Positions 44,119 to 53,271 of a stretch of 64,000 nucleotides of DNA are shown in pieces. Every line of letters starts with the position of its first letter. Position 1 is the stretch's first letter. The position numbers and the translations under genes were made by a program. Origin of the DNA: Clostridium collagenovorans DSM 3089 (GTDB lineage Bacteria > Bacillota > Clostridia > Clostridiales > Clostridiaceae). The stretch covers positions 6,955 to 70,954 of the forward strand of contig NZ_FQXP01000014.1 in assembly GCF_900130005.1 (NCBI RefSeq), read 5' to 3'. The notes under the pieces were generated by a model that was given only the letters and a program-made list of their open reading frames with translations, made no database searches and was not told where the DNA came from.

Positions 44119-44886
44119 CTATGCCTCCTGTCTACTTAAAAATTCCTTAGTTACAGCTTCATATGCTAAAGCACCTCTGCAAGATTTATCATATAACACA
44201 ATTGGTAATCCATAACTAGGAGACTCTGCTAGTCTTATATTCCTTGGAATAGTATTCTCATAAATTCTATCTCCAAAATAAGCCTTAACTTCAGCTACTA
44301 CCTCATTACATAATCTAGTTCTGCTGTCATACATACTCATAATAACCCCTTCAATATAAAGATCCTTATTGAGAGATTGTTTAATAAGCTCTATTGTATT
44401 AACAAGTTGACCAACGCCTTCTAATGCGTAAAATTCACATTGTATAGGTATTAATACACTATCTACAGCTGTTAAAGCGTTTATAGTTAAAAAACCTAAA
44501 GATGGTGGACAATCAATAAATACGAAGTCATAATCATCCTGTACAGATGCTAACTTTTCTTTTAATATACTTTCCCTATTTTCTATTTGTGCCAGCTCTA
44601 CTTCTGCTCCAGCTAATTCTATAGTTGATGGAGCTAAGAAAAAGTTATTTATAAGTTGACTTTCTACAATTACATCTTCTAAAGGCATATCTGTTGTTAA
44701 CACATCGTAAATTGACTTGTCTAAAGTTTTCTTATCAAATCCTAAACCACTTGTAGTATTTCCTTGTGGGTCAATATCTATTGCTAAAACCTTATATCCC
44801 TCTAGGGCTAAGTAAGCACATATATTTATATTAGAAGTTGTCTTTCCAACTCCACCTTTTTGATTAAATATACAAACCTTTTTCAT
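44119..44886 (-). CDS. parA: Chromosome-partitioning ATPase ParA (Soj)
   Basis: 255 residues. The deviant Walker A KGGVGKTT at 10-17 carries the signature lysine; AIDIDPQGNTTSGLG and FIDCPPSLGFLTINAL follow. Works with ParB to segregate origins and, in Bacillus, to regulate DnaA. ATG 44886 sits shortly after GGAGGGG; the TTG at 44898 includes that Shine-Dalgarno. Confidence 0.96.
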   Translation of the reverse strand: MKKVCIFNQKGGVGKTTSNINICAYLALEGYKVLAIDIDPQGNTTSGLGFDKKTLDKSIYDVLTTDMPLEDVIVESQLINNFFLAPSTIELAGAEVELAQIENRESILKEKLASVQDDYDFVFIDCPPSLGFLTINALTAVDSVLIPIQCEFYALEGVGQLVNTIELIKQSLNKDLYIEGVIMSMYDSRTRLCNEVVAEVKAYFGDRIYENTIPRNIRLAESPSYGLPIVLYDKSCRGALAYEAVTKEFLSRQEA

Positions 44887-45145
44887 ATTCCCCTCCAACT
44901 CTCCAAAGTACTCCTTTGAGTAAACCCTTATATTTTAACTTTGTAATCTCAAATATCAATGTACATTTATTAGAAATTATAATTAAATTATTACAACAAA
45001 TTTCTATGTATTTCCTTTAAATATTTTCCTATTCTTGTACATCTCTTATTTTTTTGCTTTTGAGTTCCTATAATATAATTATATATTTATACTGACTACA
45101 ATTAAAGTATTTTGTTACCTTATTAACAAATTTTTATTATTAAAA

Positions 45146-45161
45146 TGTTTCACGTGAAACA
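45146..45161. promoter_or_regulatory. parS site 3
   Basis: Exact TGTTTCACGTGAAACA, extended to a 24-bp palindrome by AAAA/TTTT flanks, in the gap between parA and noc. The rest of the 400-base gap is AT-rich, with a hairpin next to noc. Confidence 0.97.
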
Positions 45162-45213
45162 TTTTAATGGAAATATAGGAAATTTAATTTTAAAATTCAT
45201 AGTAAAATAAAAA

Positions 45214-45271
45214 GGCCTAGGTAAATAACCATAAATATATAAAATATATTTATTAATTATTTATCTAAGCT
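45214..45271 (-). terminator. Hairpin after noc
   Basis: Long imperfect AT-rich stem, CTAGGTAAATAA paired with TTATTTATCTAAG around 45217-45269, T-rich beyond on the minus strand; 16 bases after the stop. Confidence 0.55.
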
Positions 45272-45286
45272 CTAAACATTTTAAAT

Positions 45287-46066
45287 TTATAATTCATTCT
45301 TTGGTATGGTAACAGTAACTTGTACACAATCATCTAATTCTTTAGATTTATAATTTGCATTTATACCATACTTATCAAATACCTGTTTTATAGTATTCAT
45401 ATATATCTTAGCATTAAATATGCCCTTTATTCTTTTCTTACCATCATAAGCTATATCTTTAAGAGCTTCTAATTCTAACTCTACTAATTCCTCAGTCTTC
45501 TTTACATTTAGTCCTCGTTTTATTACCTTCTGTAGTACTGTAAGTTGTAACTCTAAAGATGGTAACTTCAATAAAGCTCTTCCATGTCTCTCTGTTAAAT
45601 TACTCTCTATTAGCATATTCCTTATGGATTTATCCAATTTTAATACTCTTAACTTATTAGCAATGGTTGATTGTTTCTTACCAATTATCTTAGCCAATTG
45701 CTCTTGTGTATAGTTATGTTCTTTAATTAAATTTTGATATGCTTCAGCCTCTTCTAGAAAGTTTAAATCTTCTCTTTGTAAATTTTCTAGTAGAGCTATA
45801 ACAGCAGAGTCCCCATCACTAATATCTACTAACACTGTAGGTACTTCTGATAAACCTAATTTCTTCGCTGCCCTAAATCTTCTTTCACCAGCAACTAATT
45901 CATATTTATCATCGGCAATTTTTCTAACTGTTAAAGGTTGAATTATACCATAAGAAGCTATAGATTGTGCTAATTCATCTATGGCTTCTTCATCAAAGTA
46001 TTGCCTTGGTTGATATGTGTTAGGTACTATAAGATCAACCGAAATTAAATTAATGCTCTTATCCAT
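45287..46066 (-). CDS. noc: Nucleoid occlusion protein Noc (ParB paralog)
   Basis: 259 residues of the ParB family: PNTYQPRQYFDEEAIDELAQSI, the CTPase box GERRFRAAKKLG and ENLQREDLNFLEEAEAY, and the HTH YTQEQLAKIIGKKQSTIANKLRVL, whose recognition helix differs from the ParB encoded at 43204. Position beside rsmG is where noc sits in Bacillus. ATG 46066 follows GAGGG by six bases; ATG 46072 is too close to it. It could instead be a second Spo0J; I saw no clear ATTTCCCGGGAAAT-type Noc site in the window. Confidence 0.8.
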   Translation of the reverse strand: MDKSINLISVDLIVPNTYQPRQYFDEEAIDELAQSIASYGIIQPLTVRKIADDKYELVAGERRFRAAKKLGLSEVPTVLVDISDGDSAVIALLENLQREDLNFLEEAEAYQNLIKEHNYTQEQLAKIIGKKQSTIANKLRVLKLDKSIRNMLIESNLTERHGRALLKLPSLELQLTVLQKVIKRGLNVKKTEELVELELEALKDIAYDGKKRIKGIFNAKIYMNTIKQVFDKYGINANYKSKELDDCVQVTVTIPKNEL

Positions 46067-46291
46067 ATTCATCCCTCAATTACAAATATTATTAGTCTTA
46101 CTAATTACAAAACAATTTTTTATGTTTTTATACATATTACTATCTTTTATAGGTGTAAAATATTGATTATACATATAACTTATCTATCTTTAATGAAATA
46201 AATTAATTTTTATCAGAATTTATTCAAATTTATTCCATGACTCATATTATTATTTTATCATATAATGTTAATTTTTAGCAATAACTATTTG

Positions 46292-47011
46292 TTATTTTAA
46301 CGGTTTTTTAGTAATTATTCCAGCTTTTCTAGGATATTGATTAGGTGTATTCTTTGATTTTCTAACAATTACCAAATTATGATTAAGTTCACTACCTTCT
46401 ATATCCACATTCTGAACATTTTCTACTTTTCCACCTAACATTCCTATAGCATTTCTTGCATCGTTTAATTCTTCCTCTACTGCAGGACCTTTTAAAGCGA
46501 TAAAATGACCATTTGGTTTAACATATGGTATACAGAATTCACTTAATACACACATATTCGCAACAGCTCTAGAAACAACTATATCAAATTGCTCTCTATA
46601 ATCTGGATTAACAGCATATTCTTCTGCTCTTCCATGAATAGCTTTAATATTTTTTAACCCTAATTCTTTTATTACCTCATTTAAAAATATTATTCTTTTA
46701 TTTAATGAGTCTAATAAAACAATCTCACAATCTGGATTTGCTATTTTTATAGGTATACCTGGGAACCCACCACCTGTACCTACATCTAATATCATCTTTC
46801 CCTTTGAAAAATTATCATACTTAAATACTTTGATAGAATCTATGAAATGCTTTTTTATTATTTCTTCATCTTCAGTTATAGCAGTTAAGTTTATTTTTTG
46901 ATTCCACTCTTGTATCATATCTTTGTACTTCATGAATTGGCTATACTTTTCATCATTGAATTCTAATCCCGCATCTTCAAAAGCCAATTTTAAAAGATTA
47001 TAATATTGCAT
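46292..47011 (-). CDS. rsmG: 16S rRNA 7-methylguanosine methyltransferase RsmG
   Basis: 239 residues. SAM-binding motif ILDVGTGGGFPGIPI (motif I), IVLLDSLNKR (II), and DIVVSRAVANMCVL (IV). Methylates N7 of G527 in 16S rRNA. The start is ATG 47011 with GGAGGG upstream; the 17-codon extension to 47062 has no support. Last of the mnmE-mnmG-rsmG series, with a 315-base gap after mnmG. Confidence 0.95.
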   Translation of the reverse strand: MQYYNLLKLAFEDAGLEFNDEKYSQFMKYKDMIQEWNQKINLTAITEDEEIIKKHFIDSIKVFKYDNFSKGKMILDVGTGGGFPGIPIKIANPDCEIVLLDSLNKRIIFLNEVIKELGLKNIKAIHGRAEEYAVNPDYREQFDIVVSRAVANMCVLSEFCIPYVKPNGHFIALKGPAVEEELNDARNAIGMLGGKVENVQNVDIEGSELNHNLVIVRKSKNTPNQYPRKAGIITKKPLK

Positions 47012-47300
47012 CTTCGCCCTCCATATTTTTGTTTTTTTATAATTAAATTTTACAAAAAACAAAATAAAATCTTTTGATTATTTTTTTATTAATTAATTTT
47101 TTATTATGTATGTACTTATTACACTTTTAATTTTTGTTATTTTTTAAATTTAATTAATTATTTTTAAGAATTATATTTTATGCTTATTTAATATTTTTAA
47201 AATAAATACATATTATTTCATAACTATTAAAGTTTTTCTTATATTATATAATAACTTAACTTTCCAAAAACTCAAGTTAAATATACTAAAAGAAAGATAT
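47012..47300. other. AT-rich gap between mnmG and rsmG
   Basis: Very AT-rich and without any gene, repeat or clear promoter. Presumably holds a promoter for rsmG-noc, but no convincing pair of hexamers was found. Confidence 0.4.
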
Positions 47301-47324
47301 ACTTAAGGGGAATCCCCCTTAAGT
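47301..47324. terminator. Hairpin at the end of mnmG
   Basis: Perfect ten-bp stem ACTTAAGGGG / CCCCTTAAGT with a 4-nt loop, two bases beyond the mnmG stop. T-run is poor, so it may only attenuate. Confidence 0.65.
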
Positions 47325-47326
47325 TA

Positions 47327-49198
47327 TTATCTATAATATTGCTCTAAATATATCATAAGCACGGATATATCTGCTGGAGATACACCTGATATTCTTGATG
47401 CCTGACCTATATTTACAGGTCTTATCTTGTTTAATTTCTGAATTGCTTCTATTCTTAAACCCTTAACATTGCTGTAGTCTAACTCATTTGGAAGTTGCTT
47501 TGATTCAAACTTCTTAAACTGTTTAACTTGATCTAATTGTTTTTCTATGTACCCTTCATACTTAGATACTATATTAACTTGTTCCATTACAGCATCTTCA
47601 AGTTCAGGTCTTTCTGTATCTAAGTCAGCTAATATAAAATAATCTAATTCTGGTCTTTTAATTAGCTCATAGAAGTTAACAGGTTTCTTTAATGGTGCTG
47701 AATTTTTAGATTCTAAAAACTCATTAACTTCTCTCTTATTAGTTATTTGTAGTGCCTTTATTCTCTCTATTTCCTCTTCTATGGATTTTTTCTTATCCAA
47801 ATACCTATTATATCTTTCTTCTGTTACAAGACCTATCTCATGCCCTATCTCAGTTAATCTCAAATCAGCATTATCTTGTCTTAATAACAATCTATATTCT
47901 GAACGTGAAGTCATCATTCTATAAGGTTCTTCTGTACCTTTAGTTACTAAGTCATCAATAAGAACACCTATATATGCATCCGATCTTCCTAAGATAAGAG
48001 GTTCTAAGTTTTTAACTTTTCTAGCAGCATTTATACCAGCTACTAAACCTTGTGATGCTGCTTCCTCATATCCTGAACTTCCATTTATTTGCCCACCTGA
48101 AAACAATCCCTCAACATTTTTAGTTTCTAAAGAAAGTTTTAATTGTGTTGGATCAATACAATCATATTCTATTGCATATCCTATTCTCATAACCTCAACA
48201 TTTTCAAGTCCTGGTATAGTTTTTAACATCTCCATTTGAACTTCTTCTGGAAGAGAGCTTGACATACCTTGAACATACATTTCCTCTGTATACTCACCCT
48301 CTGGTTCTATGAATATTTGATGTTGTAACTTATCAGGAAATCTCATAACCTTATCTTCAATAGAAGGACAATATCTTGGTCCAGTACTTTTTATAGATCC
48401 ATTATAAAGTGGTGATCTCTCAATATTTCTTCTTATTACATTATGAGTTTCCTCATTTGTATAAGTTAAATAACAAGGTAACTGTTCCCTTTCAATATTT
48501 TTACTCATAAATGAAAATGGCACAACCTTATCATCACCTGGTTGTATTGTCATTTTAGAAAAGTCAACGGATCTCTTATTAACCCTAGCAGGCGTACCTG
48601 TTTTGAATCTTCTTAAATTTAATCCAAAATCGCTTAAACACTTTGATAACTCATTAGCTGGATATAATCCACTTGGTCCCTCATTAAAGTTAACTTCACC
48701 TATTATAATTTTAGATTTTAAATATGTACCTGATGTTATAACAACTGCTTTAGCCGTAAAATAAGCTCCATTTTTAGTCATAACCCCTGTTACTTTTCCG
48801 TTCTCTGTTAAAATCTCTGTTACTTCAAGTTGTTTTAAATATAAATTTTCCTCTTTTTCAAGAACCCACTTCATTCTTTCAGAATATCTCTTTTTATCAG
48901 CTTGAACTCTTAAAGAGTGAACTGCAGGTCCCTTAGAAGTATTAAGCATTCTTGATTGTATATAGGTATGATCTGCATTTATACCCATCTCTCCACCAAG
49001 AGCATCAATTTCCTTAACTAAGTGTCCCTTAGCTGTTCCACCTATATTAGGATTACATGACATAAGTGCAATACTATCTATATTTATAGCACATACTAAT
49101 GTCTTACATCCCATTCTAGCTGATGCTAATGCTGCCTCACATCCTGCATGACCAGCACCAATAACTATTACATCATATTCTCCGCCTAGATATTTCAT
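47327..49198 (-). CDS. mnmG: tRNA uridine-5-carboxymethylaminomethyl modification enzyme MnmG
   Basis: 623 residues. FAD-binding GAGHAGCEAALASARMG near residue 14, MSCNPNIGGTAKGHLVKEIDALGGEMG, and the C-terminal TSRSEYRLLLRQDNADLRLT are diagnostic. Together with MnmE it modifies wobble U34 of tRNAs. ATG 49198 lies five bases after AAGGTGG; the GTG at 49207 overlaps that site. Ten bases after the mnmE stop, so the partner proteins are cotranscribed. Confidence 0.97.
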   Translation of the reverse strand: MKYLGGEYDVIVIGAGHAGCEAALASARMGCKTLVCAINIDSIALMSCNPNIGGTAKGHLVKEIDALGGEMGINADHTYIQSRMLNTSKGPAVHSLRVQADKKRYSERMKWVLEKEENLYLKQLEVTEILTENGKVTGVMTKNGAYFTAKAVVITSGTYLKSKIIIGEVNFNEGPSGLYPANELSKCLSDFGLNLRRFKTGTPARVNKRSVDFSKMTIQPGDDKVVPFSFMSKNIEREQLPCYLTYTNEETHNVIRRNIERSPLYNGSIKSTGPRYCPSIEDKVMRFPDKLQHQIFIEPEGEYTEEMYVQGMSSSLPEEVQMEMLKTIPGLENVEVMRIGYAIEYDCIDPTQLKLSLETKNVEGLFSGGQINGSSGYEEAASQGLVAGINAARKVKNLEPLILGRSDAYIGVLIDDLVTKGTEEPYRMMTSRSEYRLLLRQDNADLRLTEIGHEIGLVTEERYNRYLDKKKSIEEEIERIKALQITNKREVNEFLESKNSAPLKKPVNFYELIKRPELDYFILADLDTERPELEDAVMEQVNIVSKYEGYIEKQLDQVKQFKKFESKQLPNELDYSNVKGLRIEAIQKLNKIRPVNIGQASRISGVSPADISVLMIYLEQYYR

Positions 49199-49208
49199 AA
49201 ACTCCACC

Positions 49209-50585
49209 TTACTTTCCTAAACAAAACTCTGCAAATATTTTATCTATAATATCCTCTTGTAGTGACTCACCTGTTATTTGACCTAAATTAGTCCAAGCAC
49301 TTCTTAAATCTATAGATGCTAAATCAATAGCAAAAGTCATATTTAAGGTATCTATAGCGCTCTCAATATTAGATTTAGCATTATACAGAGCTTCCTTATG
49401 TCTATTGTTTGTTACATATACATCTTCTGCACTTACTTCTCCTTTAAAGAACATGTCTTTAATTAGGTTTTTAAGCTCTTTTAGTCCATCACTGTTTTTA
49501 GCTGAAGTTCTTATTATGCTTTCAGGCTTAAGATTTTTTAATTCAGCTTCATTCATACTTCCTTCTAAGTCACATTTATTTAATAATACTACATATTTCT
49601 TATCTTTTATATATTCTATTATCTCTTTATCCTCATCATCTAATTGTCTACTTCTGTCTAACATTAGTATTACTAAATCTGCTTCTTCAATTTTTTCTTT
49701 CGACTTTTCGACACCTATTTTTTCGACAATATCCTCAGTTTCTCTTATACCCGCTGTGTCTACTATTTGAATCGGTATACCATCTATATTTATATACTCT
49801 TCAATAACATCTCTAGTAGTACCAGGTACATCAGTTACTATAGCTCTTGTTTCCATTAATAAGGCATTTAATAAGGATGATTTTCCAACGTTAGGCTTAC
49901 CAACAATTACTGTTTTTAATCCTTCTCTTATTATTTTACCTTCTTCAGCACTTTCTAATAATCTATTCACTTCATTAAGTACTGCTTTTAGCTCTATTAC
50001 TCCATTCTCTGCTGTAACTTCCTCTAAATCATCCTCTGGATAATCAACGGTTGCTTCTATGTGAGCTATAACACCTAAAAGTTTACCTCTTAACTCATTG
50101 ATTTCTATAGATATTTTACCCTTTGATTGCATTAATGCTGACTTTGCACTAAGCTCTGTCTTAGCATTTATAATATCTATTACTGCTTCAGCTTGACTTA
50201 AATCTATTCTTCCATTTAAAAATGCTCTTTTAGTAAACTCACCTGGCTCTGCTAATCTAGCTCCAGCCTTAAAAACAGACTTTAAAACGCTATTAGTTAC
50301 AACAAGACCACCGTGACAGTTAATTTCTACAGTGTCCTCAGCAGTAAAGCTTCTAGGTCCTTTCATAAAAGAAACTATAACTTCATCTATTAAATTTTTA
50401 TTTTCATCAATTATATGACCATATCTCATAGTGTAAGTCTTCATATCCATAAGTGACTTACCATTCTTAGCTACAAATATTTTATCAACTATTTCTCTTG
50501 CTTTATCTCCAGAAACTCTTATTATAGAAACTCCAGCTTCCCCAATACTTGTAGCAACTGCTGCAATAGTATCAAATTCTTTCAT
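49209..50585 (-). CDS. mnmE: tRNA modification GTPase MnmE
   Basis: 458 residues: an N-terminal tetrahydrofolate-binding domain (about 1-118), helical domain with an inserted Ras-like GTPase (G1 GKPNVGKSSLLNAL, DVPGTTRD, G3 DTAGIRET, G4 NKCDLE) and the catalytic C-terminal CLGK. Partner of MnmG. ATG 50585 is preceded by GGAAGGT; the ATG at 50600 lies before this site. Confidence 0.97.
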   Translation of the reverse strand: MKEFDTIAAVATSIGEAGVSIIRVSGDKAREIVDKIFVAKNGKSLMDMKTYTMRYGHIIDENKNLIDEVIVSFMKGPRSFTAEDTVEINCHGGLVVTNSVLKSVFKAGARLAEPGEFTKRAFLNGRIDLSQAEAVIDIINAKTELSAKSALMQSKGKISIEINELRGKLLGVIAHIEATVDYPEDDLEEVTAENGVIELKAVLNEVNRLLESAEEGKIIREGLKTVIVGKPNVGKSSLLNALLMETRAIVTDVPGTTRDVIEEYINIDGIPIQIVDTAGIRETEDIVEKIGVEKSKEKIEEADLVILMLDRSRQLDDEDKEIIEYIKDKKYVVLLNKCDLEGSMNEAELKNLKPESIIRTSAKNSDGLKELKNLIKDMFFKGEVSAEDVYVTNNRHKEALYNAKSNIESAIDTLNMTFAIDLASIDLRSAWTNLGQITGESLQEDIIDKIFAEFCLGK

Positions 50586-50986
50586 ATATTTACCTTCCAT
50601 ATCAAATATTTTATATTAACTAACTTTTATGTATTACACTTAGATATTATGTAATATAAGTTTATTATTCTTAAATAACTTAATTCGTCTTTTATTTTTC
50701 ATCCATTAATTATATCTTATAAAGATACATTATGTATTATAATATTTTATTATTTTTTCACTAACTTATATTATAACTTAAATTACCTAACTCTTATAGT
50801 TTTTTAGGTTTTATGCGTAAAATAATGCACAAACATAAATGATTATAACACTCATCCTATTATTTATTTTATCCATATTTCAATACTTAATAATAGTATT
50901 GAAGAATTTTATATCATTTATAATAAAATAAACTATAAGTTAGGTATTAATACACCATTTTTAAGTTTTAAAATAAACCTTGTAAA
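50586..50986. other. AT-rich gap between jag and mnmE
   Basis: About 400 bases of AT-rich sequence with no gene or structured element that I can support; a promoter for the mnmE operon must be here or just upstream. Confidence 0.4.
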
Positions 50987-51017
50987 TAAAAAAGAAAGCC
51001 CCTAGGCTCTCTTTTTA
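50987..51017 (-). terminator. Terminator overlapping the end of jag
   Basis: Minus-strand AAAAAGAGAGCC / GGCTTTCTTTTT with a TAGG loop that contains the jag stop codon; strong T-run. Confidence 0.88.
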
Positions 51018-51631
51018 AGTTCAACAACAACTTTTCTATAAGGTTCTTCACCTTCACTATATGTTTTAACAGTGTTATTATCTTGAAGTGCAGAATGTAT
51101 AATTCTTCTTTCATAAGGGTTCATAGGCTCAAGTTTTACTGTTTTACCTTGAGTTTTAACTTTTTTAGCTACTTTATTAGCTAATCTAATTAAAGTCTCT
51201 TCCCTTTTTGCTCTATAATTCTCTGTATCAAGTATAACTCTTCTGTATTCCTCATTACTATCTTTGTTTATTACTAAACTAATTAAGTATTGTATAGAAT
51301 CTAAAGTTTCTCCTCTATATCCTATTAAAATACCCATATCTTCACCAGATAAATTAATGATTATATTTTTATTTTTTTCCTTAATATCAATATCAGCATC
51401 TATATTCATAGATTTTAACATTGACCCTAAAAATTCTCTAGCTTCTTTACAATAATTCTTAACTACTGTTAATTTAACTTGAGCTGGCTTACTTCCTATT
51501 CCAAATAGTAATCCTTTACTACCTTTTTCTAAAATTTCTACTTCTACTTCATCTCTTGTAGTTTTAAGTTCTAATAAGGCTTTCTCAATAGCTTCATCCA
51601 CAGTTTTGCCTGACATTTCAATAGATCTCAT
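51002..51631 (-). CDS. jag: RNA-binding protein Jag/KhpB (Jag_N-KH-R3H)
   Basis: 209 residues: Jag_N domain MRSIEMSGKTVDEAIEKALLELKT (about 1-50), a KH domain with MGILIGYRGETLDSIQYL (about 80-150), and R3H with EPMNPYERRIIHSALQD near the end. Linked to cell division, elongation and sporulation in Firmicutes; cytoplasmic. The stop codon lies within its own terminator hairpin. Follows yidC with a hairpin in between. Confidence 0.94.
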   Translation of the reverse strand: MRSIEMSGKTVDEAIEKALLELKTTRDEVEVEILEKGSKGLLFGIGSKPAQVKLTVVKNYCKEAREFLGSMLKSMNIDADIDIKEKNKNIIINLSGEDMGILIGYRGETLDSIQYLISLVINKDSNEEYRRVILDTENYRAKREETLIRLANKVAKKVKTQGKTVKLEPMNPYERRIIHSALQDNNTVKTYSEGEEPYRKVVVELKKRA

Positions 51632-51670
51632 TGTATCAGCACCTGCCTTTCAAACTAAATTTTTGCTATA

Positions 51671-51699
51671 AATAATGCCCTCCGAGGAAGGCCATTATT
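51671..51699 (-). terminator. Hairpin between yidC and jag
   Basis: AATAATG / CATTATT stem with an inner CCTCC/GGAAGG-type pairing, in the 90-base gap of the operon. T-run is short, so probably an attenuator or processing site. Confidence 0.5.
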
Positions 51700-51721
51700 C
51701 ATAACTATATAATAAATTTTA

Positions 51722-52501
51722 TTATTTTTTCTTTTTATTTGAGTTATCTTTCTTTATATAATCATTAGCATTATTTTCAGTAGATTTTGGTTTACCACCT
51801 TGCTTAGACTTAGGAACCCCAACTTCTGTGTTTGCCACTGGTTCCTTAGCTGCTTGCATCTTCTCATACTTGTTTATTCCAAGAACTTGAACTACTTGTA
51901 ATATACTATTTGCTACCCAATATATTGCTAAAGCTGATGATAACTTAATTGACATAAATCCTATCATACCAGCCATCATTATGTTCATCATCTTCATTTG
52001 TTGAGCCTGTGGACTATCCTTAGACTGCATTATTATTGAAGATAAATATGTTGATACAACTGCTAGTATTGGTAAAATATATAAAGCATCTGGTTTAGAT
52101 AAGTCGTTAATCCATAAGAATCTTACCCCTTCAATTCCAGGTAAAGTTGCAAATACATTATATAACGCAATTAGTATTGGAAATTGAATTAATAAAGGTA
52201 AGCATCCTGCGAAAGGATTTATCTTATTATCTGTGTAAAGCTTTTTCATTTCAAAGTTTAATTTGTTAGGATCATTTTTATAACGGTCCTGTAATTTCTT
52301 TAATTCAGGTTGAATTTTATTCATTCTGTTCATTGATCTCATTTGACCAATGTTTAATGGTAACAATATTATTTTTAAAAGTGCCGTTACTACTATAATT
52401 GTAAGACCATATGAAATGTTAGGGTCCCCACCTACTAGTGAGCCAACACCATTAAGAATAAATTGAAACAATTGAGTAAATATATTATTTAAAAAACCCA
52501 A
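51722..52501 (-). CDS. yidC: Membrane protein insertase YidC/Oxa1
   Basis: 259 residues with about five membrane helices and the Oxa1 core: YGLTIIVVTALLKIILLPLNIGQMRSM with the conserved hydrophilic-groove Arg, then NPFAGCLPLLIQFPILIALY. The C-terminus is Lys/Asn-rich for ribosome contact. No lipobox is present. The start is TTG (52499-52501), eight bases after AGGAGG. Belongs to the rpmH-rnpA-yidD-yidC-jag string. Confidence 0.94.
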   Translation of the reverse strand: MGFLNNIFTQLFQFILNGVGSLVGGDPNISYGLTIIVVTALLKIILLPLNIGQMRSMNRMNKIQPELKKLQDRYKNDPNKLNFEMKKLYTDNKINPFAGCLPLLIQFPILIALYNVFATLPGIEGVRFLWINDLSKPDALYILPILAVVSTYLSSIIMQSKDSPQAQQMKMMNIMMAGMIGFMSIKLSSALAIYWVANSILQVVQVLGINKYEKMQAAKEPVANTEVGVPKSKQGGKPKSTENNANDYIKKDNSNKKKK

Positions 52502-52522
52502 TTTTGAACCCTCCTAATTATA

Positions 52523-52732
52523 TCATTTAACTGGATCATATCCACCTGGATGAAACGGGTGACATTTGAGTATTCTTTTAATCGCTAAAAATCCACCCTT
52601 CAAAGCTCCATATTTCTGAATAGCTTCTAAAGCATATTGAGAACAGGTTGGATAAAATCTGCAACAAGGTGCTTTCATTGGGGATATATATTTTCTATAA
52701 AAATTTATTGAGCAAATTAAAAGTTTTTTCAT
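52523..52732 (-). CDS. yidD: Membrane protein insertion efficiency factor YidD
   Basis: 69 residues with the UPF0161 pattern INFYRKYISPMKAPCCRFYPTCSQYALEAI and CHPFHPGGYDPV. Supports YidC-mediated insertion at the membrane. Its ATG is two bases after the rnpA stop and has no strong Shine-Dalgarno, so translational coupling is likely. Confidence 0.95.
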   Translation of the reverse strand: MKKLLICSINFYRKYISPMKAPCCRFYPTCSQYALEAIQKYGALKGGFLAIKRILKCHPFHPGGYDPVK

Positions 52733-52734
52733 AA

Positions 52735-53076
52735 TTACTTATGCAACCCTGCCTTCTTAAATAATTCCATTAAAGACTTTTCTATAGTACTGTAATTACA
52801 ATCTTTGCTAGAGTTTCTTGCTAATACAATTATGTCGTATCCATTTTGTAAATCCAAGCTATTCAATCTATAGCTCTCTCTTATAAGTCTTCTAACTCTA
52901 TTTCTGACTACACTTTTCCCAACTTTTTTGCTCACTGACATTCCTATTCTGTTTATATTCTTGCCATTTCTCTTAACATAAAGAACCAAGTATTTATTAG
53001 AAAAAGATTTACCTCGTTTATATACAATTCTAAATTCAGCGTTTTTTCTTAGTTTATATCTTTTTATTTCTCTCAT
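52735..53076 (-). CDS. rnpA: Ribonuclease P protein component
   Basis: 113 residues, very basic. KLRKNAEFRIVYKRGKSFSNKYLVLYV and the RNR motif GKSVVRNRVRRLIRESYR are diagnostic. Binds the RNase P RNA for tRNA 5' maturation. AGGAG precedes ATG 53076. Separated from rpmH by a terminator-like structure. Confidence 0.96.
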   Translation of the reverse strand: MREIKRYKLRKNAEFRIVYKRGKSFSNKYLVLYVKRNGKNINRIGMSVSKKVGKSVVRNRVRRLIRESYRLNSLDLQNGYDIIVLARNSSKDCNYSTIEKSLMELFKKAGLHK

Positions 53077-53097
53077 TATAAACTACTCCTAGATAAG

Positions 53098-53136
53098 TTT
53101 TTCTGCATCTGCAGAAAAAGGCCACAAAAGCGGCCC
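53098..53136 (-). terminator. Terminator plus palindrome between rpmH and rnpA
   Basis: Minus-strand GGCCGC TTTT GTGGCC (53120-53135) followed by a T-run, and this T-run is the first arm of a second perfect inverted repeat TTTTTCTGCA/TGCAGAAAAA (53098-53119). Confidence 0.75.
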
Positions 53137-53271
53137 TTATGCTGTTAATCTTTTTCTACCTTTTCTTTTTCTTCTCTTAAGAACATTTCTTCCAGAAGCA
53201 GTACTCATTCTCTTTCTGAATCCGTGCTCTTTATTTCTTTGTCTCTTTTTTGGTTGTAGTGTCATCTTCAT
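53137..53271 (-). CDS. rpmH: 50S ribosomal protein L34
   Basis: 44 residues, MKMTLQPKKRQRNKEHGFRK followed by RMSTASGRNVLKRR and a Lys/Arg-rich end, the universal L34 sequence. Too short for many gene callers. GGGGTGG lies about nine bases before ATG 53271; an internal ATG at 53265 is also possible. First gene leftward of oriC, head of the rpmH-rnpA-yidD-yidC-jag string. Confidence 0.96.
   Translation of the reverse strand: MKMTLQPKKRQRNKEHGFRKRMSTASGRNVLKRRKRKGRKRLTA

Noticed and set aside
43712..44215. 167-codon plus-strand frame
   Set aside because: Antisense to parB and the end of parA; the real genes have motifs and ribosome sites.
45287..46066. Second parB for a plasmid partition system
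   Set aside because: Position next to rsmG and absence of a second parA favour noc.
49405..49770. 121-codon plus-strand frame
   Set aside because: Antisense to the GTPase domain of mnmE, Ser/Leu-rich as expected of a shadow frame.
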